In this document: piece by piece, positions 6,647 through 7,989 of the stretch
How positions within the stretch are numbered: the stretch's first letter is position 1
Layout: every line of letters begins with the position of its first letter
DNA from: Spirochaetia bacterium UBA5550
GTDB lineage: Bacteria > Spirochaetota > UBA4802 > UBA5550
Reading direction: 5' to 3'
Length of the DNA stretch: 7,989 nucleotides
Assembly: GCA_002425885.1 (NCBI GenBank)
Contig: DINC01000234.1
Coordinates: forward strand, 7,893 to 15,881
Made by a program: the position numbers and the translations under genes
The notes under the pieces: generated by a model
Databases searched by the model: none
The model's input: only the letters and a program-made list of their open reading frames with translations
What the model was told of the DNA's origin: nothing

Positions 6647-7942
6647 TCAGATCAGTCCCGCTTTTCTATAAATGGCATCAATATTTTTATAATACCTGTT
6701 TATATCAAAGAGAGAATCAATATCCGCTTCAGTTATTTTTTCCATCACCTGAGGTGATTTAAGTGCCAGCTCTTTGAGTGTTCCTTCACGAGCCCAGACT
6801 CTCATTGCCATCTCCTGAACCAGCCGGTATGCATCCTCCCTGGAAAAACCTTTTTCAACAAGAAGAAGCAGCAGTGACTGTGAGTAGAAAAGCCCCCCTG
6901 TCCTGTCAATGTTAGTCTGCATATTCTCCGGGTAAAGGTGAAGGTTCTTAAGTATAAAGATAATTCTGCCAAGGAGATAATCCAGGGCAATAGTTGAATC
7001 CGGAAGTATTACCCGCTCTGCTGATGAATGAGAAATATCTCTTTCATGCCAGAGTGTTATATTTTCAAGAGCCACATTCATGTTGGATTTTATTACACGG
7101 GAGAGTCCGGTAATCCGTTCGGACAGTATCGGATTCCGTTTGTGCGGCATAGCGGACGAACCTTTCTGTCCCTTCTGAAACGGCTCTTCGATCTCGCGGA
7201 CTTCTGTTCTTTGAAGATGCCGGATTTCAGTTGCAAGCTGGTCAAGTGTTCCGGCAGTTATTGCAATAGCTGACATATATTCCGCATGTCTGTCTCTCTG
7301 TATAACCTGAGTGGAAACCGGATCAGGTTTAAGCCCCAGCCTGCGGCAGACCTCTTCTTCTATCTCCGGTGATATATTACTGAATGTACCAACAGCACCT
7401 GATAGTTTTCCATAAGATATATTATCAATTGCCCTGAGCATCCTTTCCCTGCTTCGTTTAAATGCCTCATAATAGAGAGCCATTTTTACACCGAAAGTTG
7501 TTGGTTCTGCGTGTACACCATGCGAACGCCCCATACAGCGGATGTCTTTGAATTTTATAGCATTATCCTTCAGAACCTCGATAACCTGATCAAGCTCCTT
7601 CACCAGAATTTCCCCGGCTTTTTTCATCTGTATAGAGAGAGCTGTGTCAACTACATCACTTGATGTAAGCCCGTAATGAATAAACCTGCTTGAAGGCCCG
7701 ACATTTTCTGCAACTGCAGTAGTGAAAGCTATAACGTCGTGATGTACTTCATTTTCAATTTCAAGTATCCGATCAACTGAGAAATCAGCCTTCTCTTTTA
7801 TTATTGCAAGATCTTCGGCAGGTATAATTCCGCGTTCAGCATAAACTTCACATACAGCAATCTCTATATCAAGCCAGATCCTGAACTTGCTTTCAAGTTC
7901 CCATAAATCTGACATCTCTTTCCTTGAATATCTTGGTATCAT
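6647..7942 (-). CDS. purB: Adenylosuccinate lyase PurB
   Basis: PurB catalyses two beta-eliminations releasing fumarate in purine synthesis: SAICAR to AICAR, and adenylosuccinate to AMP. It works as a homotetramer with active sites shared between subunits. The 431-residue length equals that of the Bacillus subtilis enzyme, and catalytic positions coincide: H68 (VHHDV), H141 (RSHGVHAEP) and the flexible signature loop SSAMPHKRNP (262-271) with S262/S263 as general base candidates and K268. TSSD at about 92-95 is the usual substrate-binding motif. All catalytic residues look intact. The start ATG at 7942 is preceded by GAGG (7952-7949) at 6 bases. The fumarase/aspartase superfamily shares the signature loop, but the match in length and in H68/H141 makes PurB the clear choice. 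It is the first gene of the tight group here; whether another gene lies further upstream is not visible. Confidence 0.97.
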   Translation of the reverse strand: MIPRYSRKEMSDLWELESKFRIWLDIEIAVCEVYAERGIIPAEDLAIIKEKADFSVDRILEIENEVHHDVIAFTTAVAENVGPSSRFIHYGLTSSDVVDTALSIQMKKAGEILVKELDQVIEVLKDNAIKFKDIRCMGRSHGVHAEPTTFGVKMALYYEAFKRSRERMLRAIDNISYGKLSGAVGTFSNISPEIEEEVCRRLGLKPDPVSTQVIQRDRHAEYMSAIAITAGTLDQLATEIRHLQRTEVREIEEPFQKGQKGSSAMPHKRNPILSERITGLSRVIKSNMNVALENITLWHERDISHSSAERVILPDSTIALDYLLGRIIFILKNLHLYPENMQTNIDRTGGLFYSQSLLLLLVEKGFSREDAYRLVQEMAMRVWAREGTLKELALKSPQVMEKITEADIDSLFDINRYYKNIDAIYRKAGLI

Positions 7943-7945
7943 AAA

Positions 7946-7953
7946 TTTCCTCT
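7946..7953 (-). promoter_or_regulatory. Ribosome binding site of purB
   Basis: AGAGGAAA on the minus strand (7953-7946) gives GAGG 6 bases before the purB ATG, the best-spaced Shine-Dalgarno in the window. The remaining 36 bases to the right edge show no convincing promoter: TTGCTT (7975-7970) and TATTAT (7960-7955) are only 9 bases apart. Confidence 0.7.
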
Positions 7954-7989
7954 GATAATAAAATGGTTAAAGCAATATGCTGATTTACG

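Overview
The window is an ordinary, gene-dense stretch of bacterial chromosome, moderately AT-rich, with every recognisable gene on the minus strand. No mobile element, CRISPR array, tRNA, rRNA or clear intrinsic terminator is visible. I see no convincing undescribed system. The least ordinary part is the left end, where a protein with two cyclic-nucleotide-binding domains is coupled to an AsmA-like membrane protein.

In transcription order (right to left) the genes are purB (adenylosuccinate lyase), miaB (tRNA methylthiotransferase), a secreted TPR protein with a SPOR-like C-terminus, mutS (mismatch recognition ATPase), a cNBD-TPR-cNBD-winged-helix protein, and the start of an AsmA-like protein cut off by the window edge. 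The first four are packed tightly: a 7-base gap, a roughly 20-41-base overlap and a 3-base gap. They are very likely one transcript. A 107-base gap, the only real intergenic space, separates mutS from the cNBD gene, which then overlaps the AsmA-like gene by ATGA. This suggests two transcription units, or one with an internal promoter.

The genes serve purine synthesis, tRNA modification at A37, envelope or peptidoglycan-associated functions, DNA mismatch repair and probably second-messenger sensing. Their grouping looks like housekeeping genes sharing a transcript rather than a single pathway. A signal peptide with a SPOR-like domain and an AsmA-like protein suggest a diderm (Gram-negative type) envelope. 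The AT bias, the Bacillus-like 431-residue PurB form, the miaB-mutS proximity and the double-cNBD protein would fit a spirochaete or another deep-branching diderm lineage. This placement is inference from general impressions and is not firm.
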